A stretch of 64,000 nt of DNA, from NCBI GenBank assembly GCA_035235625.1, contig CP141142.1, forward strand, positions 38,140,995 through 38,204,994. Reading direction: 5' to 3'. The notes under the pieces were generated by a model, which worked only from the letters and a program-made list of their open reading frames with translations, made no database searches and had not been told where the DNA came from. The position numbers and the translations under genes were made by a program. Shown here one piece after another: positions 36,340 to 46,796 of the stretch (positions are counted from its first letter, which is position 1; each line of letters opens with the position of its first letter). The stretch comes from Saururus chinensis. Its lineage: Eukaryota > Streptophyta > Magnoliopsida > Piperales > Saururaceae.

Positions 36340-36690
36340 GATGTGCAGGATAATCAGGCTCATTCAACATGGCGAAGTGGAGAAGGCTCATCTTCACGTA
36401 GTCACAAGAGGAGTAAATGAGCAATGCAAGAAAACACAGATTTTATGATTGCTAATGCATTGAGGGAGATGACATCTATTGTGAAGATGTTTCATGAAAG
36501 TGATCCTACACGAGTGGCCATGTGGGCTTTGCATGAGATAGCTAATATGGATGAGAGAGAGAGAGAGAGAGAGATTTAGGGCATTGGAATGTTTCAAGTC
36601 ACCTGAAGCAAAGGAAAACTTTATTTTGTTAGATGTGGAAGCGAGAAGGAGGTGGCTTCATTGGTGCTTTGACGGATGCCCATAGTTTGG
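36340..36690 (+). pseudogene. PIF/Harbinger ORF1 (Myb/SANT-type) C-terminal remnant
   Basis: Broken frames read AHSTWRSGEGSSSRSHKRS and, after shifts, a helical segment ending in RRRWLHWCF. This resembles the C-terminal part of the DNA-binding ORF1 protein of plant PIF elements. A (GA)n expansion at 36553-36574 falls inside the frame and shifts it. Confidence 0.55.
36553..36574 (+). repeat. (GA)11 microsatellite
   Basis: Uninterrupted GA run inside the Harbinger ORF1 remnant. Confidence 0.9.
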
Positions 36691-36948
36691 TCTTTTTTAG
36701 GTTGACAAATATTAGTTAGATTAACTTTCTAAGTAGGATGACAATATTTGTTAAAGACTTGTTTAATATTATCATGGTTGAATGTGGTTGTGTGTACTCA
36801 TTAGTGAACATTTTGGTAATGTGGTTATGTACACTCAATGTTAAATACTTTGTATTAAAAATTTATGTTTATTTGTTTTGGTAATACAACTTTATGGAAC
36901 CATGTAGTTAATTATGTTATATGTTAATTTATAGAAAGATGGACATAC

Positions 36949-38237
36949 GTGAGTTTGATATGCAAAAAATGTTTCGGTTGGCATTTAGTGTAGCATTGGA
37001 TGCATTAGGTCATTATTTTTGTCATTTGAGGTTACCTCCTACATAAAGAAATTACATTTTTAGGGAAGGGGGTACATCTTATATAAGAAAGGGCCTTAGT
37101 ATTTGATGCTAAATTATTTAGGGGTGTATATAGGATGTACCCAACACCGTTTAAGAAGTTGTCACATTTTGAAAGAACAATGACATTTACAAGAGACTAG
37201 ATACATTACTGTGGAGGAGCAAGTGGCTATAACATTAATAAATTTTGGTCAAGGACAACATTATAATGTGACAAGGGAGCATTTTGCACATTCAGCATAG
37301 ACAGTGAGTACTCATTTCAACACAGTGTTAAATGCAATTTTAGCACTAAGTAATGATTATGTGAAGGCACCTACCTCTTCTATCTGTCCTAAAATTGGAG
37401 ATGATGATAGATTATTTCCATACTTTAAAGTAATTATTTTTTTAAAAATAAAATTTTATATAATTTTATAATGTTGATAAGTAGCTTTATATAATTGCGG
37501 GATTGTGTTAGTGCATTGGATGGGACACATGTTGTTGCGCATATAATGGGTAAAGATCAAATATAATTTTGGAACATGAAGGGTAAAGTTACACAAAATG
37601 TATTGATGACATATAATTTTGATAAGGAGTTTACATATGTCTTAGCTCGTTGGGAGGGTTCTCCAAATGATTCCACTATCTTAAAGACGGCTATTACAAC
37701 ACGTAGTAAAAGTCAAAAATTAAAAGTCCCTCAAAGTAATAAAATTCATAATTGCTTATTTATTTTTTTTGATAGTAATTTATTCTTTCATTATTGTAAA
37801 ATTATCTTGAATACAGGTAAATATTTGTTAGTGGATGCGGGGTTTGCAAATCTTTCAGGTTTTTTAGCTCTATATCGTAGAACTTGATATCATTTGATTG
37901 AGTTTGGCCCAAATCCACCACAAAAATGCTAAAGAACTCTTCAACCTCTTGAGGGCCACTATTGAGCGCATATTTGGAGTATGGAAAAACCATTTTGAAA
38001 TATTATCGAACAAATGACCTAAATTTTTATATGATACACAAGTTAAAATTGTTGTTACCACAACTATTCTTCATAATTTTATTAGGAAAGAAGATAAAAA
38101 TGATGAGTGGAGTGATGATGAATTACACGATGAAGAACTTCCACCAAAGGCACCAAATTTAAAAGATTATTGGTCATGGGCAAATGGAATAGTGAGGATG
38201 GGTCATTTTCATGATGACCTTGCTACAAATATATAGA
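36949..38237 (+). pseudogene. PIF/Harbinger (HARBI1-like) DDE transposase pseudogene
   Basis: Recognisable in order: VEEQVAITL, an ALDGTHV stretch (first D), GKVTQNVLMTYNFDKEFTYVL, ARWEGSPNDSTIL, LLVDAGFANLSGFLA (second D), the ELFNLLRATIERIFGVWK segment (E), and an acidic tail near 38096-38140. All three DDE acids are in place. Two introns are visible: about 37434-37494, with its acceptor decayed to GCGG, and 37735-37816 with an intact GT...ACAG. In-frame stops (near 37044, 37107 and 37563, and after 37887) and shifts make it inactive. In the family the enzyme cuts at TWA targets together with ORF1. Confidence 0.82.
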
Positions 38238-38330
38238 ATTACAATGATATTTAGGAAGTTATCAAGTGAAAGAATTTTATTTAGAAAAATATAAATTATA
38301 GGATATTAAATCCTAAGTTGTTTTGTAGTT

Positions 38331-40134
38331 GGGAGAGAAAATAGAGTTGAATATTGTTTTTATTTCTTATTTGTTTAATGAGTTTGGTATTCTAGAAGAA
38401 ATGAAAGAATTACAGGGGCTTGCAGCCATTTGTATTGTTCTTAATTTCTTTATTTTGCATAGAATATTTTATGGATTATTTTTGTATAGAATATTTCATG
38501 GAATAGAATCATTGCTAAATGATAATTTTATATAGATGCATGTGCATAATAGTTAATGTGTATTTGAGTTAATGTGATATTTTTCTATTATTTTTATTTG
38601 AAAAAAAGTCCTAGATACTTTTTTGGCAGTAAATTGTGCTTAAGATTCTTTTTTCTATTTGTAACCATGCAAGTGATTGACTAAAAGGGTTACCTAACCA
38701 AACAAAAAAATGTGTAACGGACATGAGTATGATACTCTTTATTAACATAGGTTTTCTTATCTAGTAATTTTTTTTAAATATACATTGATAAAAAAAATTA
38801 GGAATTTTTTAAATAAACCACTAACCATGGAATTATCAATTTCTATGACAATTTATTTGCATGGAAATATAATTTTCTTGGGAAGTTACTTTTCCTGGAA
38901 ATTTTTTTTTCTCAAAACCCCTAAAAGTCCTTTAGGTATGTCCCGTCTTCCTTTCCTTCGTTCAGATGAGGAGACTAACGGTGAAGGTCAAAGAGTTAGC
39001 CAACAAGTCATGGTTTTCTAGATCTCGGCTTTCTTTTATTTGTCTACTACAATAAAAATGCAAAGCCTTTTTTTTGTTTTTCCTCTGGTTCGTTCGGTGA
39101 CTCGCCAACCTGCTCCTTGTCTTCTCCGATCACCGATCCTCTCTCTCCTCACTCTCTCCATTGCAGCTGAGGCTGACAAGGCCCTCGCCCTTGACCATTG
39201 CGATGTCGTTGCCCACATCCTCCGCACCCTCGAGCTCAACCTTCAAGGCCTCCACCCTCCGATCCTAGACGTTGCTCTCTCCCCCTCCGCCAGACCACCT
39301 TGTGGAGGAGGCGAGACGTCGCGGTGGACGACCTTGTGGAGGCTGTGAAGCGAAGGTGGAATCGAAGACATTTATGACCTGCCAACTTCTGTCAAACAGG
39401 TGCATAGCCGGAATCAGCCAAATCACCTGGCAAGGTGATTCGGCTATTTCAAGCTAGAATCAGCCAACTTCCTCACTGAACTATGATTCTGTCAAAGTTT
39501 TACTGAACTTGGACAAAATTGGCATAATCTGACCTAAATTCAGGGCCCAAACAACCCCTAAATGTCAAATCTTAAAATACATCAAGGACATCAGCAAGGT
39601 AAGATAAATCAAAACTTGTGTCAGTCAAATATAAAAACATGTGTACTTATTTTACAATGGAGCCAATTAAGATGCTTTTTAGTTTGAATTATTCATATAT
39701 AGGGCCACTAGTTCAACATTTGTATTATATGTCGGCTGCTGGTTTGTTCTGTTGATCCTCCATTTTGCTAATAATAATGGCTAGACTAGTTTAAAGAATC
39801 TCTTAGGTGGGTTGTTTAACAAGTTTATTGTTTCAGTTATGTTATGTCATATGATATGCTTGTGGGATTTAAGTTTGAGCACATAGGCCTATTTAAGGAT
39901 GGGATGCCTAGCCCTGGGCAAGAGCTGCAGGTATAGTGAGCAGCCCCTGGCCATCAGGTCAGGGCTTGTTGCAATGTAAGCTACAGCTCACTAGCCTGCC
40001 TGTAGTTACATTGTAGGCTAGATTCTTCCTTTGAAGGCAGGTGTTAATATATCACATAGGATGTGTATATATGCACCGTGTTAATTCCTATAGTATCCTG
40101 TTTATTATTTACTATGTATGACCGTCTTTAAAAA
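38331..40134. other. Gene-free region with one exon-like island
   Basis: No intact gene. AT-rich except for 39056-39360. A CAGGGCCCAAACAACCCCTAA stretch near 39540 resembles hAT or Tourist MITE ends, but no partner end was found. An imperfect hairpin (GCAATGTAAGCTACAG against TACATTGTAGGC) lies near 39970-40020. Confidence 0.4.
39056..39360 (+). pseudogene. GC-rich exon-like fragment, unrecognised
   Basis: An open frame starting near 39040 reads through a Ser/Leu-rich stretch and then LALDHCDVVAHILRTLELN and GLHPPILDVALS before decaying. GC and codon pattern are far more gene-like than the flanks. I do not recognise the family. It could be a captured exon or a dead gene start. Confidence 0.3.
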
Positions 40135-40415
40135 TTCTCAATATTACCCAAAATTATTTAATTTTTTTTTCTAATTGCCCCGTATCTTTCCTTCTCCTTT
40201 CTTCTACGCCGTCAGTGTTTACGCCCCCTGCCGGCAACAAAAGCCAGCATCAACAGCGGCCGAGACCCTCGAGCCACGACCAAAGTCAGACCAGTTGCGG
40301 CCAGCTTCGGCCTGATCAGCCAAACTGCGACTTGGCTAGAACTAGCCTCAGCACTTCAAAACGGCCGCTGCCAACGGGCGCGACCCTTATTTGAGTTTCT
40401 TTCTTCTTCGAAACC

Positions 40416-40512
40416 ATGAGTCGTCGGCCACCGCTCGCCCATTCTCTGGTGACAGAGCCTGCAATATGCTCCACACCAGCGCCTCAATCCAGATGGCTGT
40501 CTGTAAGTAAAA
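40416..40512 (+). other. Conserved exon-like ORF in repeat R2
   Basis: ATG at 40416 opens a frame, MSRRPPLAHSLVTEPAICS onward, ending at a GTAAGTAA donor-like site near 40503. The same frame with few changes is in R3 (47078-47166). The reading frame is kept in both copies, although the rest of the repeat has many indels. Confidence 0.3.
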
Positions 40513-41457
40513 AAAAATTTGTTTTTTTTAACAACCCAAGGTAAACTATTATACATAAAGGCCCGTACTACATAGGACATGGCTACGAGGTACTCTCCTA
40601 TTGGGATATCTCCATTCTTCTTCCCTTTCATCCATGATTCCTTCTAATGGTCGTAAATGGGTGGCATCTGAAGATGCCTCTCCACTGCAAAAAGTGCTGA
40701 TGAGATGGGTAAAAACAGATTTAACACCGTACTGAAGATAATACTTGAGGGCCCTCACATTATTCAGTGGTTGATTTCAGCTTGTGTTCTTCGGCTTTCT
40801 CCTTCTAACCTATGAATGACTTATGCCCCTATTTAGGGGTCAAATGCATGTCATAATTTTAATGTCCTTTTTTCAACCTTTTCTCTTAATGCTTCTTTTA
40901 ATTTCTCAAAGAGCAATGCTACGACTGCACGAGATGGTGAACGCTAACTCCACAGCAAGCATGCACGATCATGACACACAAAGATGAGCCCAATGTCATT
41001 ATCATGGCATATGTTTGACAAGCATTCTTAGACGCGAGCAATCGCAGCATTATTCATTTCTCAAAAATACTCAACTCATGGGAAAGGAATTATGCTTAGC
41101 ACCGGCAGTGTTTTGACACATATCCCAAGTGGGAGCAATCATAGAGTTTAATGTATCAATCGAGATGGTATCTTTTACGAAAAAAAAAAAACACAAAACA
41201 AAAAAATCTTGACTCTCCATTTGTTTTAGTGGTCCTCTTTCCGTTGGCAATCAGTTCGCAAAACCTATGGTTTGAAGTTTCCATGACGAAAGTAGTTTCA
41301 ACGCTCAATAACGCGAAAAGACATCAATTGGGGTAGTCTTCCACTTGTATGGCCTTATGATTTTATACTTAGTGCTATAGAGCCAAGTTGATGGTTGTTT
41401 GTAGTCATATTTTGAGCATTTCAGTATGTGATCACAGTCCCTTGATGAGTACACTAA

Positions 41458-42023
41458 GGGCTAATTATGTACTGAATTTTTGTAAGATTCGGTTGATTAT
41501 ACCCTAATTTTAAATTAAATTATTAGAATCATATTTGTGTGTATAAAGTGGGCAGAATTAAAAAATTTGCCTGAAAGTTAATTCTAAGCCATTTCAAGTC
41601 AGAATCGGTTGAAATCACTAAATCACCTCATGTGGTCATTTTGTTGATTCCGACTCCCAACCCCTGTTTTGAAAACTATAAATTCCATTATTTTGCAACG
41701 ATTACCTCTCATATTGAATTGAACCTTAAGAAACATGTCATATAGGTGGGGCCCACTTTAAAAGTTTAAAATTACCTACCCTTGTAGAATCTTGTTTGAT
41801 AGAGCTCAAATTTAGGAGTGTAATAGTACCAAGAACATGCATATCCAAGTTCGGGAGAATGAGTTATATTAGTTTAAAGTTTTAAAATTAAGTTTGATAT
41901 AACATCCAAAGTTATTCTAAAAAAATTTATTACCAACTATAATTCCCCTTCAGTGATAAATTTTTAGAATTAATTCTAAAAATTCTACTTACATTTCTAA
42001 AAAATCCAAACCCAAATAGCCCC
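41458..42023. mobile_element. Tourist-like insertion in R2 (566 bp)
   Basis: Compared with R3, which reads CACTAAGTTACAACATTC near 48582, R2 has extra sequence starting GGGCTAATT and ending CCAAATAGCCCC. The extra sequence is flanked by TAA on both sides (41455-41457 and 42024-42026). A TAA duplication and GGGGCTATTTGG-type ends fit a PIF/Harbinger-derived Tourist MITE. Confidence 0.6.
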
Positions 42024-42269
42024 TAAGTGACAACATTCTTTTATGAAAAATAATACTTATATTCCACTTTTTTATATCAAATGCGTTACTTCATTAGATA
42101 GAGAAGGTAAGTATAACCTAACAATATAGAGACACTTTTCCCTATCAAAGGGTGCTCTCACTTTATTGACCCTGTAGAGGTTTCTTAGGCGTGTGAGCCA
42201 TATTATATTTGCAAGGAAGCGGGAAAATGAGAAATTGGACCAATAAAGGTTGAAATTCCAAACAAAAAA

Positions 42270-42392
42270 GTTTTCTTGACTAACTCCATGACCAAAGCCC
42301 CTTAATCATATGTTTAGAGCCCTACGTGGCATGGTTATGGGGCTTTGGTCATAGAACACAGTTAGGCTAGACATGTTCAATTAAGAAAATTC
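42270..42392. mobile_element. GACCAAAGCCCC MITE, copy in R2
   Basis: Inverted arms of about 35 bp: the left runs TTTTCTTGACTAACT then CCATGACCAAAGCCCC, the right GGGGCTTTGGTCATAG then AATTAAGAAAATTC. Present at the same place in R3 but absent from R1. Confidence 0.6.
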
Positions 42393-42544
42393 ACATGTCG
42401 AGTTAGTCGTGTGATCATAACATGACCTTTTGAATTATCGTCTTAGATTCAATACAACTTTTGCAATAGTCGTGTCATTAATAACATGTTTTATTTGACT
42501 TTCGTGTGTATACAAATACGACTAGTTACATGCATTTTGTAGAG

Positions 42545-43363
42545 AAAATGGAACCCAAAGCTGACTCCCAAAAGAAAAATAAGGGTCTCAAGGTTGAACT
42601 GACCGTTATCACCAGATTCTTCAAGAAAATTAATGAGGAAGTGGTGCAAGCCTGCGAGGAAGAAGTAGTGCAAGCTTGGGAGGAGGAAGTGGTGCAAGCT
42701 CAGGAGGAAGTAGTGTCACCGAAGTGAATAATGTTGAAGATTAAGAAACGAAAAGCTTCTGATGTTGGCCCCATCGCATCCCTACTACCACCCGTACCTA
42801 GGAGGACGAGATACACAATGGCTAATCCACCAGTGCAGACAACCAAGGGGTAGATAGACAAGGAGGACACAACAGAGGTGCAGGCATCCAAAGAGGAGCC
42901 AGCCAAGGTTGAGGCAGCCAACAAGGTGTCAGGCCTGGTTCGTCCAAAGCCAATTAGTAGCTTCCTGGCCAAGAAGATTGGAAAGCTAACTCAGCTAGCA
43001 AGGGAGCACAGGGAGGTGAGGCCAAGGGATGAAGTTTCATTGGTAGTCATCCCTACCCCAGAGGAATTTATTGCAAAGTCTCCTACCCCGACCACTAAGT
43101 ACTCAAATGCTGCTTCTAGCTCGGCCACTATAATGGATACTTTTGATCTAGTTGATCAAGGACTATTAGAGAGTATCAAAAGCGTGATAGATGTCGAAGA
43201 GCATGTTGAGAAGAAGCAAAAAGGAAAAGGAGAAGAAGCACCTTTTCCTCCAACATATTTTCCACATGGAGATCTTACGTGGAGAAGATCAGGAGACAAT
43301 CAAGGATTTTATGGCCAATCTACTCAAGCAATAGCCTATGGCGACGTTTCTCCATATAGATGA
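42545..43363 (+). pseudogene. Charged, Glu/Lys-rich passenger ORF (broken by stops)
   Basis: ATG at 42548 (MEPKADSQKKNKGLKVEL) leads to a short tandem repeat EEVVQACE / EEVVQAWE / EEVVQAQE (about 42632-42718). After stops near 42725 and 42852 the frame continues with KKIGKLTQLAREHREVRPRD and ends at 43363. Low-complexity, hydrophilic and probably disordered. I do not recognise a domain. Its position just before the Ulp1-like segment suggests it is the N-terminal half of the same passenger gene. Confidence 0.45.
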
Positions 43364-43439
43364 TGTATCTCTGCTTCGTCAAGAGTGCATAACAAATGAG
43401 ATAAGAATTAGTTTATGGTTTTTTTTTGTTGTCAACCCC

Positions 43440-43790
43440 ACGAAAGTTCACATATCATGTTTTGAATAACACAATATGTGAAATCACGCAACGGTCATGA
43501 CTAGAGTTAGTGTTATTGATAACACAAAATCTACATATGTCGTGGTTTCAATAACACAATAAGTTAAAAAATGATTAGCGTGTACTTATCATATGTGTAT
43601 CGTGTTTGTATTTGCTTGAAGTATCATATGTTGTGTTATCACTTACACGATGGGTTAGCGTGTTGTGTTTGTATCTATGTTGTGTTATCACTTACATGAT
43701 GGATTAGCATGTCGTGTTTGTATTTACACGACTTATTGTATGTCATGTTATCATTAACACAGTAATATTTTGTTGATGATATTAGGTCAT
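43440..43790. repeat. Palindrome array between passenger ORF and Ulp1 segment
   Basis: Copies include GTGTTATTGATAACAC near 43522, plus AATAACAC halves and TTGTGTTATCACTTACACGA twice. The 43640-43740 part contains a tandem repeat of about 60 bp (GTGTTATCACTTACA.GATGG). The same family as at 28.9-30.7 kb. Confidence 0.6.
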
Positions 43791-43799
43791 AGACATCTT

Positions 43800-44193
43800 T
43801 TGCCAGCGACTAGATGGATGAAATATGAGATATCCCGGTGTATATCCGAACTACTTCTTCAGGAAATTTTTCATCCATCACTACTATAACGTAGGGACGT
43901 AGCATGACAAGGTAGAGATGCATCCTAAAATCATCAACAACTTGATGAAGTGGCTTAATGTAAGCACCAAGAGTGCTTTCATTGTCGATCTATGTCACTG
44001 GCCATTTCCTTCTTCTCATTGACCAATGCATGGAGAAGAGGTTCAAGTTGTATAATCCACTAAAGGATGACCACAATCACCACTTTGTCGAGGTTGACAA
44101 GGTTAAACCTTCCTTCTTTAATGTTGTTCATTGTGTCATCATATATAATATGTCTAAAAGTTTCAGCTGCCACATTGAGCTGGTTCTTAGGTA
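43800..44193 (+). pseudogene. Ulp1-like (C48) cysteine protease fragment
   Basis: In shifting frames: PGVYPNYFFRKFFIHHYYN, then a FIVDLCHW segment holding the His-Trp typical of Ulp1 peptidases, then LLLIDQCMEKRFKLYNPLK, where relatives carry the catalytic Asp. The frame breaks at least twice and the Cys motif is not seen. Ulp1 proteases process SUMO; transposon-borne versions have unknown substrates. Confidence 0.5.
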
Positions 44194-45340
44194 GTTGTCT
44201 TTGAATTTGTCCCCAATATTTGTGTCATATGACGAATGCAATATTCATGGTATGTAGAGGGAAAATATTGCTTAACAGCATTTGCCAAGCCTTTTATTCT
44301 ATCGAAAACAATTGTATCCAACATGGCTGGAGGATAAAAAATAGACAATTTCTAAGCAATTCAAGAAAGTAGCTCCAAGTTTTCTCACACTCATTCTCGA
44401 CTAGTGCAAATATGACACATAGCATATTATTGTTTTCATCTAGTGTAATTGCTATCAATAGTTGATCGGGATATTTTCCCCTTCAAGAGAGTTGCATCTA
44501 CGGTTAACAATGGCTTAAGTTTTGTTCTAAAAGCTCTTACAACCGACTTAAACATCCAAAAGACTCTTTTGAAATCGTATCCTTCTATAGGTCTAAGAAA
44601 ATTACATGATCTAATTGAAACTATTACACTCCCTCTATTAATCCTTTCTATCTGGATTACATATGCAGAAATAATGCAATAGGATTCATTTGGGTCCCCA
44701 TTGATTAAATCACACAATGCATTACTTGCACGATTGGATTTTAAGTAGTTAACATTAAAAAATATTAAATGATAAGTTAAAAGTTGCGTTCTCGAGAACA
44801 CAAAAAGATTACTAGCCATGTTTTCATAAAATTGGGCTTTATAATTAGCATGTTCATGTTAACACGATAGGTAAACAAGTTGTGTTTTAAGAAAATGTGA
44901 CTGTAAAAGCCTCGTGTGGTAGATAACACGTCATATTCAAAAGTTGTGTTTTCATAAACATGACTCTGGAAAATTCACAAGTGTGCTTTACCTACACGCC
45001 AACATTTATTCTAGTTCACAGTTATACCCCAGTGCTTCGAAATATATCTTGTTATGCTTTTCGGTGTAATGTTTGTTTAAACTTGAAACAACTCATAACA
45101 TTTTCTCGCAATCTAAAGATGTGATGCTAAAGGATTGTTAGTTGACTTCCGTTGTGTTCCACACGAATGGTTGGGCACTGACCTTGTCGCAATCTCCTAT
45201 GTTTGAAGCCCTTATATACCACTTACAAGACTGGTCATAGCATTTTGTGGCATACATATTCTTGTTATCATCCACAACCCGATATATGTAATTCGCCTTT
45301 ATTGCAAGGTCAATCAAAACCCTCTTGAAATGTACTGGGC
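44170..45340 (-). pseudogene. Mutator-like (MuDR/MULE) transposase pseudogene
   Basis: Read on the minus strand. The N-terminal MuDR domain lies at about 45340-45080, containing a KANYIYRVVDDNKNMYA segment and a C-X4-C-type CYDQSCKWYIRAS segment. After a gap with palindromic repeats comes the MULE domain at 44819-44170. It opens with an intact frame (44819-44436) holding DFKRVFWMFKSVVRAF and LKPLLTVDATLLKGK (first catalytic Asp), followed by shifted pieces corresponding to the ENE.TWSYFLELL and LDTIVFDR.KGL.NAVK blocks. Stops and shifts occur throughout, so it is inactive. Confidence 0.72.
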
Positions 45341-45455
45341 TTAAGAAACACCCAATTGGAGTAGATTATAGTGGTCATTTACTTAGAAACTACTAGTCAT
45401 TACCTCGCCTTCACTAATATTTGATTCCAACAGGTTGAGATCATTGACTGTCTAT

Positions 45456-45808
45456 TGTGGACCGGAAATAATTTGTCTAAAGGGGGTGTAGGCCATAGGG
45501 TTCCTTTGGGTTTATTAATTGTTTCTTAATTATTAGGGAGTTTATTGTTATTTTTATTTAATAATATTTAATGGGCTTTTAGGCTTTTGTTAGTAGACCC
45601 ATTAGGATTATCTATTTAAGTGTAAGGGTTATGCCCTAATGAGATTAGTGAAAGAATTAATCAATTATCTCTCTTGTCTTCTCCTCTTTCCTCTCTACCT
45701 CTCCCTCCTTCATGGTTGCCACGCCGCTCCCTCTCCTGTTTCCCGGCCATCTTGTGTCGCTCCCTTCCCCTTTCCCAACTGTTAAGCCGTTGTGGACACC
45801 GGTCCACA
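45456..45808 (+). mobile_element. 353-bp LTR with primer-binding site
   Basis: Starts TGTGGACCGG and ends CCGGTCCACA, a perfect 10-bp inverted repeat. It is followed 3-4 bases later by TTAGTATCAGAGACC (45812-45826), close to the initiator-Met tRNA primer-binding site (TGGTATCAGAGC). This is therefore a 5' LTR or the left end of a short retrotransposon. No second LTR or coding sequence was found downstream, so it is truncated or a TRIM-like relic. Confidence 0.72.
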
Positions 45809-45829
45809 ACATTAGTATCAGAGACCAAC

Positions 45830-46796
45830 GGTCCATGAGTCAATATGCGGAGGTGCTTCAAGTTCCATTAGCATCATACCATCATCCACTAGAAAACCTA
45901 GAGGCTAAGTGAGTGCTTTGGCATGTAAAGAAGATGTTTTTCAGTGACTTAAGAAAAATGAAAGTTGGTTTTGAAACCCAAATTTTTAAAAGTTGTGTCT
46001 TGGCCACCATGAAAAGAGTAAAACACAAGTAATAATAATACAGTGTATTGCCAGTAATTTGAATAGCTAATATCTGCCTTGCACTTCGTAGTCATGGTGG
46101 TGGCCTTCTCCTTGTGAGTAACCATCTGACAACCTCACAACATCGCAATGCTTTCTTCACTCTCAACCATGGAAGGCCATAGCACGGGATACATGTCGGT
46201 ACGGTACAAGGAGGTGGTACACTACCTGCACAACATATTGATATATTTTCATGGTATTGGCCATATTATATCGATAGGGTAGAAATGTATTGACACACAA
46301 TTATTTTCTCCTATTTTTATTTTAAAAAAATTCCTAAAAAATTGCTCAGCCGCAATTAAAACCCGACCTCTAGGGAGTTTTAAGGTTGACAATATTTTTA
46401 TTATATTGCATTTTACATCATTATATTAAAAATAAAAAAATTTAAAACTTTTTGTTCAATTATATGAGATAAAAAGGGTAGTTCCATACAATTTACATAA
46501 AAAAATTTCAAAAATAGTGCTCCACGCCTATGGATTTACTTACACATCAAACTTATATACTTTCCAATCTTCTTGGCCAGGAAGCTCATATAAAATATCT
46601 TATTTGGTTGCAAAATAAACTAATTTTAAAATATTTAATATGGGACGAAAGGAGTTCAGTTTGTAGGGATAATATTTTCAATACACAATTATGGTGAGTC
46701 TAATCCAATACAAGAAAGGTTGGTCGGCATTTGAGTTTATTCATAATAATTACTCTTCTCATCTAAGAATCTTATAAAGGGCTCCTCATCTAACAA
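45830..46796. other. Gene-free region
   Basis: Interior or flank of the preceding retroelement, AT-rich. No coding sequence recognised. Confidence 0.45.

Larger units (their letters stand above)
36156..38330 (+). mobile_element. Decayed PIF/Harbinger DNA transposon
   Basis: Contains remnants of both ORFs of a plant PIF/Harbinger element in the usual order: a Myb/SANT-associated ORF1 tail (about 36340-36690) and the DDE transposase ORF2 (36949 to about 38237). Terminal inverted repeats and the 3-bp target duplication were not found. The left side is close to the family B LTR insertion point. Confidence 0.75.
40135..42395 (+). repeat. Dispersed repeat family R, copy R2
   Basis: 40135-40590 matches 46797-47270, and 40594 onward matches R1 and R3. 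Carries two later insertions: a Tourist-like element (41458-42023) and the GACCAAAGCCCC MITE (about 42270-42392). The match ends where the palindrome-rich Mutator-like region begins. Confidence 0.7.
42400..45400. mobile_element. Mutator-like element remnant with Ulp1-type passenger
   Basis: Contains, in convergent arrangement, charged ORFs and a Ulp1-like C48 protease fragment (+) and a MULE transposase (-), with palindromic repeats between them. Ulp1-like genes carried by MULEs (KI-MULE/Kaonashi type) are established in plants. Long terminal inverted repeats were not identified. Confidence 0.55.

Noticed and set aside
36173..36448. 91-codon ORF taken as a stand-alone gene
   Set aside because: Its second half is a shifted frame of Harbinger ORF1. 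No independent support.
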